A stretch of DNA of 64,000 nt from Papilionanthe hookeriana x Papilionanthe teres (lineage: Eukaryota; Streptophyta; Magnoliopsida; Asparagales; Orchidaceae): assembly GCA_022702705.1 (NCBI GenBank), contig CM040425.1:8944001-9008000 (forward strand). The letters are read 5' to 3'. Both the position numbers and the translations under genes were made by a program. The notes under the pieces were generated by a model. It was not told where the DNA came from. It worked only from the letters and a program-made list of their open reading frames with translations, and searched no databases. Each line of letters starts with the position of its first letter. The first letter of the stretch is position 1. Shown here in pieces: positions 35,693-45,276 of the stretch.

Positions 35693-37868
35693 GGAGAGGT
35701 CGGAGGGCCTCCCGGGGGAGTTAGGGACCGGGATCGGCTGCTCTTGGCAAGAGAAGAACAGCTGCGATGGCCGTGGGGATGGGGCGGCTCGGCGGTGGGA
35801 ATTCCAAACTTTGGCTCCTCCGAAGGTCTCGGCCATGGTGTTTTCCGGCGACCCGGGCGGTGGCCGGCAGGCATGGGTCACCCTCAGGTCCAGGTGTGTC
35901 AGGGCTGGAGGTTTGTGTAGTCAATTGGCCATGGACATGTGTAAAGGGTTTGAATCAAAGTGGAATGGGAAAGGGCTAGTTTTGGGTCTAAATGGGTCGA
36001 CCCTTGGTTTTGGGTTAGGTCCACCATCCAAGGCCAATTTTGGCTGAAGGGAAAGTCACTTGGATCAGCTTGATTAGTGGGGTCAAGTCACAATCCAAGT
36101 ACAATTAAGCTTAAGCGAGAGTTAGGGGAGACATGGGAGCGGTTAATCACTCTTAAGAGAATCATTAAAGGGTCCCCTCTTCTTGCCATTTTGGGTATGG
36201 TGAAGTGTCCAAGGCTTTCATGGCTCACATGTGGCTCATGCATGGCTTCATGGCTCACCTTTGGCTTGGAAAAAAGCTAAGTCAACTTTCATGAAAGAGG
36301 TTTTTAGGAATTTTGGTAATTTAGGGGTGATTTGATAGGATTTGGAATATGGCTTAGTTTAGAAAAATTTGATGGCTAATTTAGAACTTAGGGATGATTT
36401 TAATTGAGTGAGGATGAGATGAGATTGTAATGTGAGCCTTAGGATGGGTTTGGACTTTTGAAATTATTTTAGGAATGGGCCTTTGGATTTCAAAACAAAT
36501 TTTAGGTTGATAATTTTGTAAAGGATTGGATCCAATAAGTGTTGAATTTAATTTAGGAAGGTTTCATGAATGATTTGGAATAAATTTGAAGTGGTTTGGG
36601 CTTATTTGGGTTAGGTTTGGGTTTAGGTCAAAATTGGGCTTTTTGGCTTTGGGTTGAATTTGAGTGGGGTTTGGGTCTAAAATTTGGGTAAATCATGTTA
36701 GTGTTTTGTTTGTGGGGATGTTAAGGAAGGTTTAGAAAAAGTATGGGGTTAATTGGGGTTGAATTGGGTTAGTTTGGGTTAGGTTTGGGTCATGGGTCCA
36801 AATTGGGCTTTAAGGCCAAAAGTGAAATTGGATTCAAATGTCAATGAAATTGGACTTGGATCTGGTCTAGATTGGTGTTGGGAATGTTAAATTGAAGTTT
36901 AGAATTGAATTGGACCAGAATTTGGATCAATTGGGTTGGTTTGGCTTGACATTGGGTTCATTTTGGGTTAAAATGGGTCAAATTGGGGGTTTTGACAAAA
37001 GTAGGGTAAATTGACAACATTGGCCCATGGTGTAGTTGAACAAAATGAAATTGGGAATATTTGGGATTTTTTGGAATTTTCTAGGAATTTTCTGAATTTT
37101 TGGATTTTTGGGTCAAGAGGGGTATTTTGGGTATTTGGAGGGTATTGGGAGGTAATTTTAGAATTTTTGGTATTTTTGGCTATGGATGATCAACTTGATT
37201 GGTGAGGAAATGTTCAAGGTTAATTTTGGGGAATTTTGGGTGATTTGGAAATTTTGAAAAATTTGGGTAATTTCAAGAGTTTTGGGTAGGCTAGGCGGGT
37301 GTAGGGTCCCGGGGGTCACAAATTGAAAATTTGCAAAATTGAAGATTGAGTAATTGTAAGTGGAGTGAAATCATTTTGGTTGAGCCATGAAGCCATATCA
37401 AGCCCACATGAGCCATGAAGGGACTCATTTGAGGCATTCAGCTATGTTGTTCCTAACCTGCTTGCCGAGGGCTTAGGGGTTAAGGACCATCCATGTGAAT
37501 CACCTTCATGAGTCGGGAGGTCGAGTTGGGTATGGGTGTGGTTTTAGGAGGTGTGTGAAAGTGTAATGTACAAGTGTAAGGTGTGTGTAAGTCGGCCCTC
37601 ACCGGACCGGGCCACCCGGGGCGGTCCTAAGGCCGAAGAGTCCTATAGGAACCCATCCTTTAAACTTCCGCATTTGATTTCGACCCTCACAGGTGATTAG
37701 GGGTTTACAATCAAGTTTGTTGAGTTTGCAGGGAGTTTAGAAGTGGTTTGAATTTCTAAGTGGTGGGTCTCGATTCTAATCCTCATAGGATAGTCGAAGG
37801 AAAAGCCTAAGGCTAGATCTAAGTACTAAAAAGAAGAAGAGAAAACCTCATAAAAAATGAGGTCAACA

Positions 37869-37885
37869 AATGGACCCCCAATAGG
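37869..37885 (-). promoter_or_regulatory. Polypurine tract of the main element
   Basis: The minus strand reads CCTATTGGGGGTCCATT directly before the LTR start TGTTGACC. A G-run next to the 3' LTR is expected for plus-strand priming. The tract is short and is followed by TCCATT before the LTR. The assignment rests on position. Confidence 0.6.
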
Positions 37886-38234
37886 TGTGGTGAGCTGACG
37901 GAGCACACCGCGCGTATTGGTGTTGACCGAAGCGATCAACAAAACCAACACAAACATCCAAATGACAAACTTAGGACAAAGTAGAAGAGTTTCGTTGGGG
38001 AGTGTCGAGTATATCTCTGAGACTGGAGATTCCTGAACTCTCGCTGGGGAAAGGAAAAGGAGGTGAATCCCAAATCGCATGATCTGGGAGAATTTCGACC
38101 TAGATTTTATTATGTTTTATTTTAAGTTTTGATGTGTGAGCTCAGATTTTAGTTTGAGTTTCAATTTAGATTGAAGTTTTGTTAAGATTAATTTGAAGGG
38201 ATTTGAACTTGAAATGAAAATTGAAATTTTGTGG
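37886..38234. other. Spacer between PPT and the 3' UTR minisatellite
   Basis: About 350 bp without a recognised gene. One chance frame (38,080-37,826, minus) includes a hydrophobic stretch but runs across the PPT into the LTR, so I do not call it. Confidence 0.5.
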
Positions 38235-39180
38235 TTTTAGATGTAAAATCTTCAACCTCAAAAGAAAATTGAATTGATTGGATTAAATCATTACAATGAA
38301 GAGAGATCTCAGAGCAATGCGGTATTGGATGTAAAATCCTTAACCTCAAGAGTTTGATTTTGATGTATTTCATTGCGATAGGGAAAGAATCCTAAAGCGA
38401 TGCGATCTCGGATGTAAAATCCTCGACCCAAGAATTTAATTTTGATGTATTTCATTGCGATAGGGGAAGAATCCTAAAGCAATGTAGTCTTGGATGTAAA
38501 ATCCTCGAAGCCCAAGAATTTGATTTTGATGTATTTCATTACGATAGGGAAAGAACCTAAAGCGATGCGGTCTCGGATGTAAAATCCTCGACCCAAAAGT
38601 TTAATTTTGATGTATTTCATTGCGATAGAGAAAGAATCCTAAAGCGATGCGATCTCGGATGTAAAATCCTTAACCCCAAAGTTTGATTTTGATGTATTTC
38701 ATTGCGATAGGAAAGAATCCTAAAGCGATACGATCTCGGATGTAAAATCCTCTACCCCAAAAGTTTGATTTTGATGTATTTCATTGCGATAGGGAAAAAA
38801 TCCTAAAGCAATGCGAGTCTCGGATGTAAAATCCTCGACCCCAAGAATTTGATTTTGATGTATTTCATTGCGATAGGGAAAAATCCTAAAGCGATGCGGT
38901 CTCGGATGTAAAATCCTCGACCCCAAGAATTTGATTTTTGATGTATTTCATTGCGATAGGGAAAGAATCCTAAAGCGATGCGGTCTCGGATGTAAAATCG
39001 TCGACCCAAGAATTTGATTTTGATGTATTTCATTGCGATAGGGAAAGAATCCTAAAACGATACGGTCTCGGATGTAAAATCCTCAACCCCGAAAGTTTGA
39101 TTTTGATGTATTTCATTGCGATAGGGAAAGAATCCTAAAGCAATGCAGTCTCGGATGTAAAATTCTCAACCCCAAGAATT
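38235..39180. repeat. About 82-bp minisatellite in the retrotransposon 3' UTR (11 units)
   Basis: The word GGATGTAAAATCC recurs at about 38,327, 38,410, 38,492, 38,574, 38,657, 38,738, 38,822, 38,904, 38,988, 39,070 and 39,152, with spacings of 81-84 bp. Each unit also carries TTTGATTTTGATGTATTTC and TTGCGATAGGGAAAGAATCC. A first degenerate unit precedes these at about 38,240. It lies between the ALKBH gene and the PPT. Tandem repeats in this hypervariable 3' UTR are a known property of Tat/Ogre elements and can seed satellite DNA. Confidence 0.95.
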
Positions 39181-39930
39181 TAATTTTTTGAATTGTAATT
39201 GATTTTGCAAAGATTTGTAGTGTTGAATTTTGGTGTTTCGAGAATTTCATGAAAGTTGTAAAAGATTTTTGTGGAAAGAAACAAATTAGGAGGGAATATG
39301 TAGATGCTACATATCTCATTCAAAATAGTTGATTGAGAGTTGCTGGTTTGGATTGGATATAATTCCTTGCCACTAGATTCGAATCGCAAACCTCATGGCT
39401 CCGTGTCAATGGAATCGACCGCTTCCATCCAAGACAAAGGAGAGTAGAACGGATTGGATTTCAGATTTGGAAGGTTGAGCTTGAATTTGATTGAGATTTG
39501 ATTTGAGATATGGAAGGTTGAATTTGAATTTGATTTGAGATTTGATTTGAGTTCTGGAAGGTTGAATTTGAATTTCATTTAAAATTTGTGTTCATTTTGT
39601 TTATCCTTTAACGATTCAAATTTGCTTTATCGTTCATTTAATGTTCATGTGAATTTGGTGTTCATCATTTTTTAGATTTTTATGGAAAGTTTTCTTTTAT
39701 TCTTTTTGTTTCTTTTATCGTTCTTTGTTCGAAGTTCATTTAACTTTAATGGCGTTTCCCGGTCAATTTGCACTGAAAGAGGTGAAGGCCAAAATGTGAC
39801 ATTGTCACTTTCATTCCAATCATGTCGAAGATACATCATACAACTCGATCTGGAATACATCTCATACAATCCATATAGACTCAAAACAGACTATGTATGA
39901 TCTTTGCCGATCCATCTAAAAAGGTTTCTG
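39181..39930. other. Spacer between minisatellite and ALKBH gene
   Basis: AT-rich, no gene recognised. Contains a short imperfect direct repeat at about 39,470-39,575 built from GGAAGGTTGAATTTGAATTT and GATTTGAGATTTG words. A 72-residue plus-strand frame (39,682-39,900) has a hydrophobic start but no family resemblance and is antisense to the element. Confidence 0.5.
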
Positions 39931-41522
39931 TCAGAAATCCATGTCTGAATAATGAGGTACATGGTCAATAACATCACCTTCCAAGCCATCCTTGGCAAGG
40001 ATGCCGTATGGATGTACGTTGGAGGTGTGATATTTTCCATGTAACTCACAGCTCGTAAGGCGGAGGCTCTCTAGCTCCGGGACTGGCTGGAAGTGGTAAG
40101 GTGCTTTCCTGTCATCCATCCTTCTGAAAGTAACTGAGATCCGCTTCATTGGTACTCCTGGTATGCAATGTTTAGCGACATCTGCTCCATTGCCATTTAG
40201 TATCATGATGGAACCTACCGGTAATGGTATCTTTACTGGCCCTCGGAACTCACCTGGGCCTGCTATCCGGAGGTCAGATCGGAACATGATATTACACTCG
40301 TTTAGAAAACAAACTGTGCAGAAAGGTCTGACAAAGTCGTGGTGATCGATGTGCGGGGGTATGCGATCACCACAGCTTGTAGATGTTAATGATGCAATCT
40401 GTTGGGTATGCAATCTGCTGGCGATACCCTCCATGTTATCATTCTATTTACCATCCTTTTGATGACTAATGGCATTGGATCCACCGGCCATGACGGAGTA
40501 TCCACGGTGGGTTTCCTTCTCGTCTTCTGCGAAGTTGTAGCGACATCCACATTGTATTGTAATTCTCCCTTTCATCGGCATCCATCTCCGGGGTTCCGAG
40601 TAAGTGTTTTCTCTTAGGCGGCCCGCTCGGCCCATTCTTTTCAAATCCGGATGCGAGTCCACAATTTGTTGTTGTTCGTATTCTGAGAACACATCTGTAT
40701 GTAGCTCGAGGCCTTCTAGTATATTGATTCTCCTGCCTCTGATTCTCTCGAAGTATTCAAAAGTTTTCTTCTCGACATTCTACATTCTTTCTAGCTCGTA
40801 TTCCAAAATAATCTGCAAATGGCGAGGCCTGGTGATGTATTGTGGGATATATGGCTCAATCCCTTCACGTTCTCCTGCATACCTCGGCTCCTCGGGGATG
40901 GTGTCCGTCGGGACATCCTCCGGGGTTGCTTCTGCAACAAGGTTATGCATTACTGGTGACTTTATCTGGTGGCGTGGTAGCCTTCCTTCTTCTGTTCTCC
41001 TTAAGATTTCCCTGGTCTCTTCTGTTATCCTCGGAGCTGGCCTCCTTTCTTCAGGTACCTGGTGAACTGACGTCCTTGAAGTATACGTACTGGCAGTAGC
41101 AACTGCCTCATCGCGCTGGTCCACTGCTAGTTTCGTTAACATCTTGCGGATACGGCGATTTTTATTTCTTCGCTGAGTTCTTTGTGAGAGTAGCTCTTCA
41201 TACTTCCTGAATCTCTGTGGGCGCGGCGCTGACAAGCCTGCCCTCTGCTGTAGCGACCACAGACTTGATTCTCTTTTCCTCCTCAGTGTTTGTTTTCCTT
41301 TTCTTATTGCTGGGTTGGTGGCTTGGGCCACCCACTTTCATTATTGTCTGGCTGGGCGGTTCCTCTCGATCGGCGGGACCCGGTCACTTTCCTCGTATTG
41401 CGAGCCTGCCGGTGCGAAGTCCGAGTCGATCTCGATTATCGCTCCATCTTTCACCCTCTTTTCGTCGAGTGCAGAGGCTTACACCATTTCTAAAGTTCGG
41501 GACCAACCGCCTGGTTTGACAT
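39931..41522 (-). pseudogene. ALKBH9/10-type AlkB 2OG-Fe(II) oxygenase carried by the retrotransposon
   Basis: One reading frame (41,331-39,931) contains, in order, NILEGLELHTDVFSEYEQQ, then RLRENTYSEPRRWM-KGRITIQCGCRYNF, the iron motif PPHIDHHDFVRPF, PGEFRGPVKIPLPVGSI, LNGNGADVAKHC and KRISVTFRRMD. These are signature blocks of plant ALKBH9/ALKBH10 proteins, which demethylate m6A in mRNA. The HxD and distal H iron ligands and the 2OG-binding Arg (RISVTFR) are present. The N-terminal ~180 residues are Arg/Lys-rich and do not match the host family as I know it; coding-like sequence extends up to an ATG at 41,522-41,520 in another frame. Breaks: TAG at 40,782-40,780, TAG at 40,446-40,444, and at least two small frame slips between about 40,440 and 40,345, just before the HxD motif. 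It sits sense-oriented between integrase and the 3' UTR, where some LTR elements carry an extra ORF. Confidence 0.9.
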
Positions 41523-41525
41523 TTC

Positions 41526-41540
41526 CCTACGAAAAGACAA
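41526..41540 (-). promoter_or_regulatory. Candidate 3' splice acceptor upstream of the ALKBH frame
   Basis: The minus strand reads CCTTTTCCTTGTCTTTTCGTAG|GGAAATG. It is a pyrimidine-rich tract ending in AG at 41,528-41,527, followed within five bases by an ATG. The 200 bp upstream (41,750-41,560) is AT-rich, as in plant introns. It could pair with the LTR donor to make a subgenomic ALKBH message. Purely inferential. Confidence 0.35.
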
Positions 41541-41769
41541 GGAAAAGGATCGGGGGCCGTACTAAGAACAAGAACATTAAGAAAATGTTTATTAAAGACG
41601 GTTTTTTATTACTTTTTGTATTTTTAAATTTAACGGGAATGAAGTGGGATAAGATCGGGAAAGAGATTTTGATATGGAAGAGAAAACAAGAAAAACTTTA
41701 TTATCATGATTTTATTTATTTTAGCACATTTTTTATTATTTTTGGGTTCAGACCCAGTCATAAGTAATT

Positions 41770-43050
41770 ACATCGCCCGTGCTTCTAGGGATGAAGAATT
41801 CATTCCCTCGAAACATCAGGTAGCATAATACTTCTTCAAGTATCGTCCGTTGATCGAAAGCATATGTCGTTCTCCTTGGCAATTCACTAGGCGGTAGGAG
41901 CCTCACGAGTATACTGCTTCGACCACAAACGACCCTTCCCAAGTGGGTTCAAATTTTCCTCCTATCTTGCGGTGTGCAAGGATAGGTCTCTTGAGAACGA
42001 GAACTAAGTCACCAACTTTGAAGGTTCTTGGGCGGACCGATCCGTCATGGGCTTGAACCATCTTAGCTTGGTATAGTTCTAAATTCTGCTGCGCTGCAAG
42101 TCTTTTCCCTTCTAGGCTTTCCAATTCTTCTAGTCGTAATTTGGCATTCTCTTCTATCGTGATTTTGTTCGTGACTGCGATTCTGAGTGAAGGAAGCTGG
42201 ACCTCCAAGGGTAACACTGCCTCAGACCCATACACTAGAGTGTAAGGTGTAGCTTGAGTAGAAGTTCTGAAGGTTGTCCGGTAGGCCCATAAGGCTTCTA
42301 ATAACTTCTCGTGCCAATTTCTCTTATTATCGTCCAAGGTTTTTTTTAAAATTTGAACGAGAGTTTTATTAAAAGCCTCAGCCAGGCCGTTTGCTCTTGG
42401 GTAGTAAATTGTTGAATATCGCCGATCGATTCCGTGTCTCTGAAAAAAATTGTTGATTTGTGTGCTTCCGAATGCCGACCCATTATACGAGATGATCTGC
42501 GCGGCACTCCGAAACGGTAGACAACTTGGTTCTTGAAAAGCGTAGCACGTGGTGTGCTTTCACTTCTCCGAGTGGAACCGCCTCGCCCACTTGGAAAAGT
42601 AATCGTAGCCGCAAGAATGAAGCGATGTCCTTTTGAAGATGGTGGTTCTATTGGACCCACTATATCTGTGCCCCAACATTCAAATGGCCACGATGCAATT
42701 TTCGGATGTAGCACATTTGGAGGTTGGTGTAGAACCACTCCGTGCACTTGGCATTGGTGACAGCTCTTGGCAATTTTCATGCAGTCGGTCATCATCAAGG
42801 GCCAGTAGTACCCTAGTCTTTTAATTTTCATTTTCATCTTCGGACCCGACTGGTGAGCGCCACAGAGTCCTGAATGTACCTCTTTAACAATTTCACGGGC
42901 CTCGAACCCGCTTAAGTACCTTAGCCACATTTGATCGAAAGACCTTCTATATAACATGTTGTTTGTTAATGCGTAAGACAGAGTTCTTTTCTTGATTTGA
43001 TGTGCTAATGACCTATCGTCTGGTAGTTTTCCTGTTTGCAGGTAGTCCAT
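41770..43050 (-). pseudogene. Integrase of the main element
   Basis: Inserts the cDNA into the genome. The zinc-binding H2C2 region (HSGLCGAHQSGPKM, then CMKIAKSCHQCQ) and the first catalytic Asp (WGTDIVGPI) lie in frame 43,050-42,346. After a frame slip the core continues with YFSKWA, then ISYNGSAFGS and ANGLAEAFNK (catalytic Glu retained). The family has SDNGxxF at the second position. Here TAT (42,487-42,485) replaces the Asp codon, so a catalytic residue is lost. The C-terminal part is in frame 42,337-41,903 (ALWAYRTTFRTSTQATPY, then VGDLVLVLKRP and GKFEPTWEGSF) and ends near 41,790 in LKKYY-like text. No chromodomain is visible, consistent with Tat. At least two frame shifts. Confidence 0.9.
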
Positions 43051-43640
43051 TAATGGTCGTCGCCGATCTTCCGTGTTTTCACATCCTTTGTTGCAACTAA
43101 TTCTTCTTCTTTTTCTGATTTGTGTATTGTGTCTATGTCGAGCTGTGATAGGACCTGACGTCCGTGAACTAACACTTCTACTGACTCATTTTGCAAACAG
43201 GCAAATTCTTTTGCGAGGCGAGCTAATGCATCTGCTAAAGCATTTTCTTTTCTAGGAATTTTGTAGATCGTCACATTCGGAATCTGTTCCAACAACTGTA
43301 TGGCATACTGGAAGTATTGGTCGAGTCTTGGCTTTAAAATTACTGTACTGTCCGGCGATCACGTTGAATGATTAACTGCGAATCCCCGTAGATGTTGATG
43401 TTTGTTATCCCCATTTGAATAGTTAATTCCAGTCCTGTTATGAGTGCTTCATATTCTGCTTCGTTGTTTGTACATGGCTCTGTCAAGTGGAAGGAGTATC
43501 TTAACATCCCCCGTTCCGGTGTTATAAAGATTAATCTGATCCCTGCCTTACCGGGCACTATCACTTGCGATTCTTTGTCTTTGTGTGCTGAAGATGCTCT
43601 GTCGAAATATAATTCCCAACATCGATCATCAGGGTCTTCT
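43050..43640 (-). pseudogene. Second (archaeal-type) RNase H of the main element
   Basis: After the normal RNase H comes an RVT_3-like domain: WELYFDRASS (first acidic block), ITPERGMLRYSFHL, TNNEAEYEALITGLELT, NIYGDSQLIIQ, then after a frame break NVTIYKIPRKENALADALARLA. Four acidic positions of the RNase H fold can be seen. Tandem RNase H domains of this kind, the second similar to archaeal or plant RNase HI, define the Tat/Ogre lineage of plant Ty3/gypsy elements. The frame is broken near 43,340-43,295. Confidence 0.88.
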
Positions 43641-44090
43641 AGGCTCATTATTTGTTCATCTGGCAAATCGTCATTGAGAGGAGATTCTGCCGGCAAAGGG
43701 TGCGCTGCGAGGAACTCTGCTAAGACTTTTCCCTTTACGGCACGAAGAGACACGAAAGTTATATCGAATTGCAATAATATCATTGACCATCTGGAAAGTC
43801 TGCCAGAAAGCATTGGACGGGTCATCAAGTATTGCAATGGATTAAATTTCGAGATCAGGTTGACCTTATGAGAAAGCATGTAGTGCTTGAGCTTTTGAGC
43901 GGCAAAGATCAGGGCCAAACAGTGCTTTTCAATTGCGGGATACCTTATTTCCGTCGGAAGTAAACGACGGCTTAGGTAGTAAAGAGCATTTTCTTTACCC
44001 TCATCATTGACACAGGCTAACGGGGCTCCGAGAGAGTTGTTTAAAGCCGCGGTATAAAGTATCGCCGGTCTACCCGAGGCCGGGGCTGCT
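43640..44090 (-). pseudogene. First RNase H (gypsy type) of the main element
   Basis: Removes RNA from RNA:DNA hybrids during reverse transcription. Visible text: LYTAALNNSLGAPLACV, then ALYYLSRRLLPTE and EKHCLALIFAAQKLKHYM, with QYLMTRPMLSGRLSRW and AEFLAAHP at the end. The start lies in a different frame from 43,918-43,340, so there is a shift near 43,930-44,070. Confidence 0.85.
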
Positions 44091-45276
44091 AAGACGAGGA
44101 GGTGTCATTAAATATTGCTTAATGTCCTCAAAGGCCTTCTGGCATTTATCTTCCCGAACAAATTTTGCGTCCTTTTTAACTAGTGCCGAGAAAGGCTGAC
44201 ACCTACCTGACAAGTTTGAGATAAAGCGTAGAAGATATACCAGCTTCCGTTGAAAAGATCGTAGTTGTTTTAAGGTTTTGGGAGGCGGCATTTCTAAGAT
44301 AGCTTTAATCTTTTCCAGGTCGATTTCAATTCCACGATGTCGGACAACGAATCCTAAGAATTTCCTAGAGGTGACGCCGAAGGCGCATTTTAAGGGATTC
44401 ATCTTAAGGTTAAATTGTCTTAATCGTTCGAAAACAATTCTCTAATCATATAGGTGGTTGTCCTTTACTTTGCTTTTGATGACCACATCGTCCACGTAGC
44501 ATTCGACTTGATTATGGATGAGATCATCAAAAATTCTTGTCATCGCTCTCTGGTATGTTGCTCCTGCGTTCTTCAGTCCGAATGGCATCACTGTGTAGCC
44601 ATATACTCCAATCAGCGTTCTGAATGCTGTAAGTTTTTTGTCTTCTGGAGCCATTTTTATCTGGTTTTATCCTGAAGATCCATCCATGAATGAGAATATT
44701 TCATGTGTCGAAGCAATGTCGATCATTAGTTCTAGGATCGGTAGAGGGAATTCATCTTTTGGACATGCCTTGTTTAAATCTCTGAAATCCACACAAATTC
44801 TGATCTGACCATTCTTCTTCCTAACTGGTACCACATTGGCTAACCAAGAAGGTTATTGTTCTTCGCGGACAAATTTAGCGTCTATTAGCTTTTTAACTTC
44901 AGCTATGACTTGTTGTTCGATTTCTAGCCGCATTCTTCCGGGACCTTGTACGATCGGAACAGAAGTAGGATCCACTCCAAGCTTATGGACTGCGACCTCC
45001 GGAGCTAATCCACGGCATCTCATCGTAGTTCCAAGCAAAACGGTCTTTAAATTCCATTAATAACTTGATTATTTCTTCGGAGTCTTCTTTATTGAGTAAG
45101 GAGCTAACAAAGGTAGGTCTAGGCTCTTCGCTAGTACCTAAGTTAACTTCCGTTAACTCATCTATTGTAGATTTGATCTCTTCTTCGAACTCTGGTGGAG
45201 CATTTCCAATTTGTAAATCTTCGAGTTCTTCTGTAGTTTCCATGCAGTTCTCATTAGACTCGCAAGTGACAACCAA
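44070..45276 (-). pseudogene. Reverse transcriptase of the main element
   Basis: The pre-RT segment (FKDRFAWNYDEMPWI) is at about 45,067-45,020. RT follows in one frame from 45,038: QQVIAEVKKLIDAKFVRE, VVPVRKKNGQIRICVDFRDL, FPLPILELMID, FMDGSSG, AFRTLIGVYGYTVMPFGLKN, AGATYQRAM, the catalytic YVDDVVIKSK (44,498-44,469), then MNPLKCAFGVTSRKFLGFVV and the connection KPFSAL-like end at 44,070. The frame is kept over about 970 bp but carries stops: TAA after REEQ (44,855-44,853), TAA in place of Tyr in FMDGSSGY (near 44,670) and TAG after HLYD (44,444-44,442). The YVDD box is intact. Confidence 0.92.

Larger units (their letters stand above)
30581..37868 (-). repeat. 3' LTR of the main element (7.29 kb)
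   Basis: Starts on the plus strand with TGTCGACATATTTTTAGG and ends with ATGAGGTCAACA. In element orientation: a short terminal hairpin (CCTCATTTTTTATGAGG); U3 of about 2.2 kb, strongly C/A-rich on the element strand; TATTTAAA at 35,692-35,685; a roughly 0.4-kb GC-rich transcribed part ending in a splice donor at 35,261; a CpG-rich patch at 35,110-34,880; then about 4.3 kb of AT-rich DNA with a (TTTAA)n tract. It contains the uninterrupted GTTTC site (36,561) at which the other LTR was hit by the solo LTR. Small frames inside it are not conserved as proteins between copies, so I do not call genes. Confidence 0.92.

Noticed and set aside
34909..35881. Many short frames in the GC-rich part of the LTR, repeated at 54,926-55,998 and 58,409-59,587
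   Set aside because: They exist on both strands because the region is GC-rich, change frame and length between LTR copies, and match no family. I treat the region as promoter and leader.
36590..37000. Interstitial telomere-like sequence (TTGGGTTAGGTTTGGG words)
   Set aside because: The plant telomere unit TTTAGGG is not repeated in register. This is degenerate G/T-rich U3 sequence.
37826..38080. Minus-strand 84-residue frame with a hydrophobic segment, a possible env-like peptide
   Set aside because: It crosses the PPT and enters the LTR, has no family resemblance and is too short for an envelope protein.
38235..39180. CRISPR-like array of regularly spaced repeats
   Set aside because: The whole 82-bp unit is repeated with no unique spacers, in a plant retrotransposon 3' UTR. 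It is a minisatellite.
39682..39900. Plus-strand 72-residue frame with a signal-peptide-like start
   Set aside because: Antisense to the element, no homology recognised, chance frame in T-rich DNA.
40604..41767. Plus-strand frames antisense to the ALKBH gene (153, 100 and 150 codons)
   Set aside because: They are shadows of the sense frame, with Ser/Leu-rich composition and no domains.
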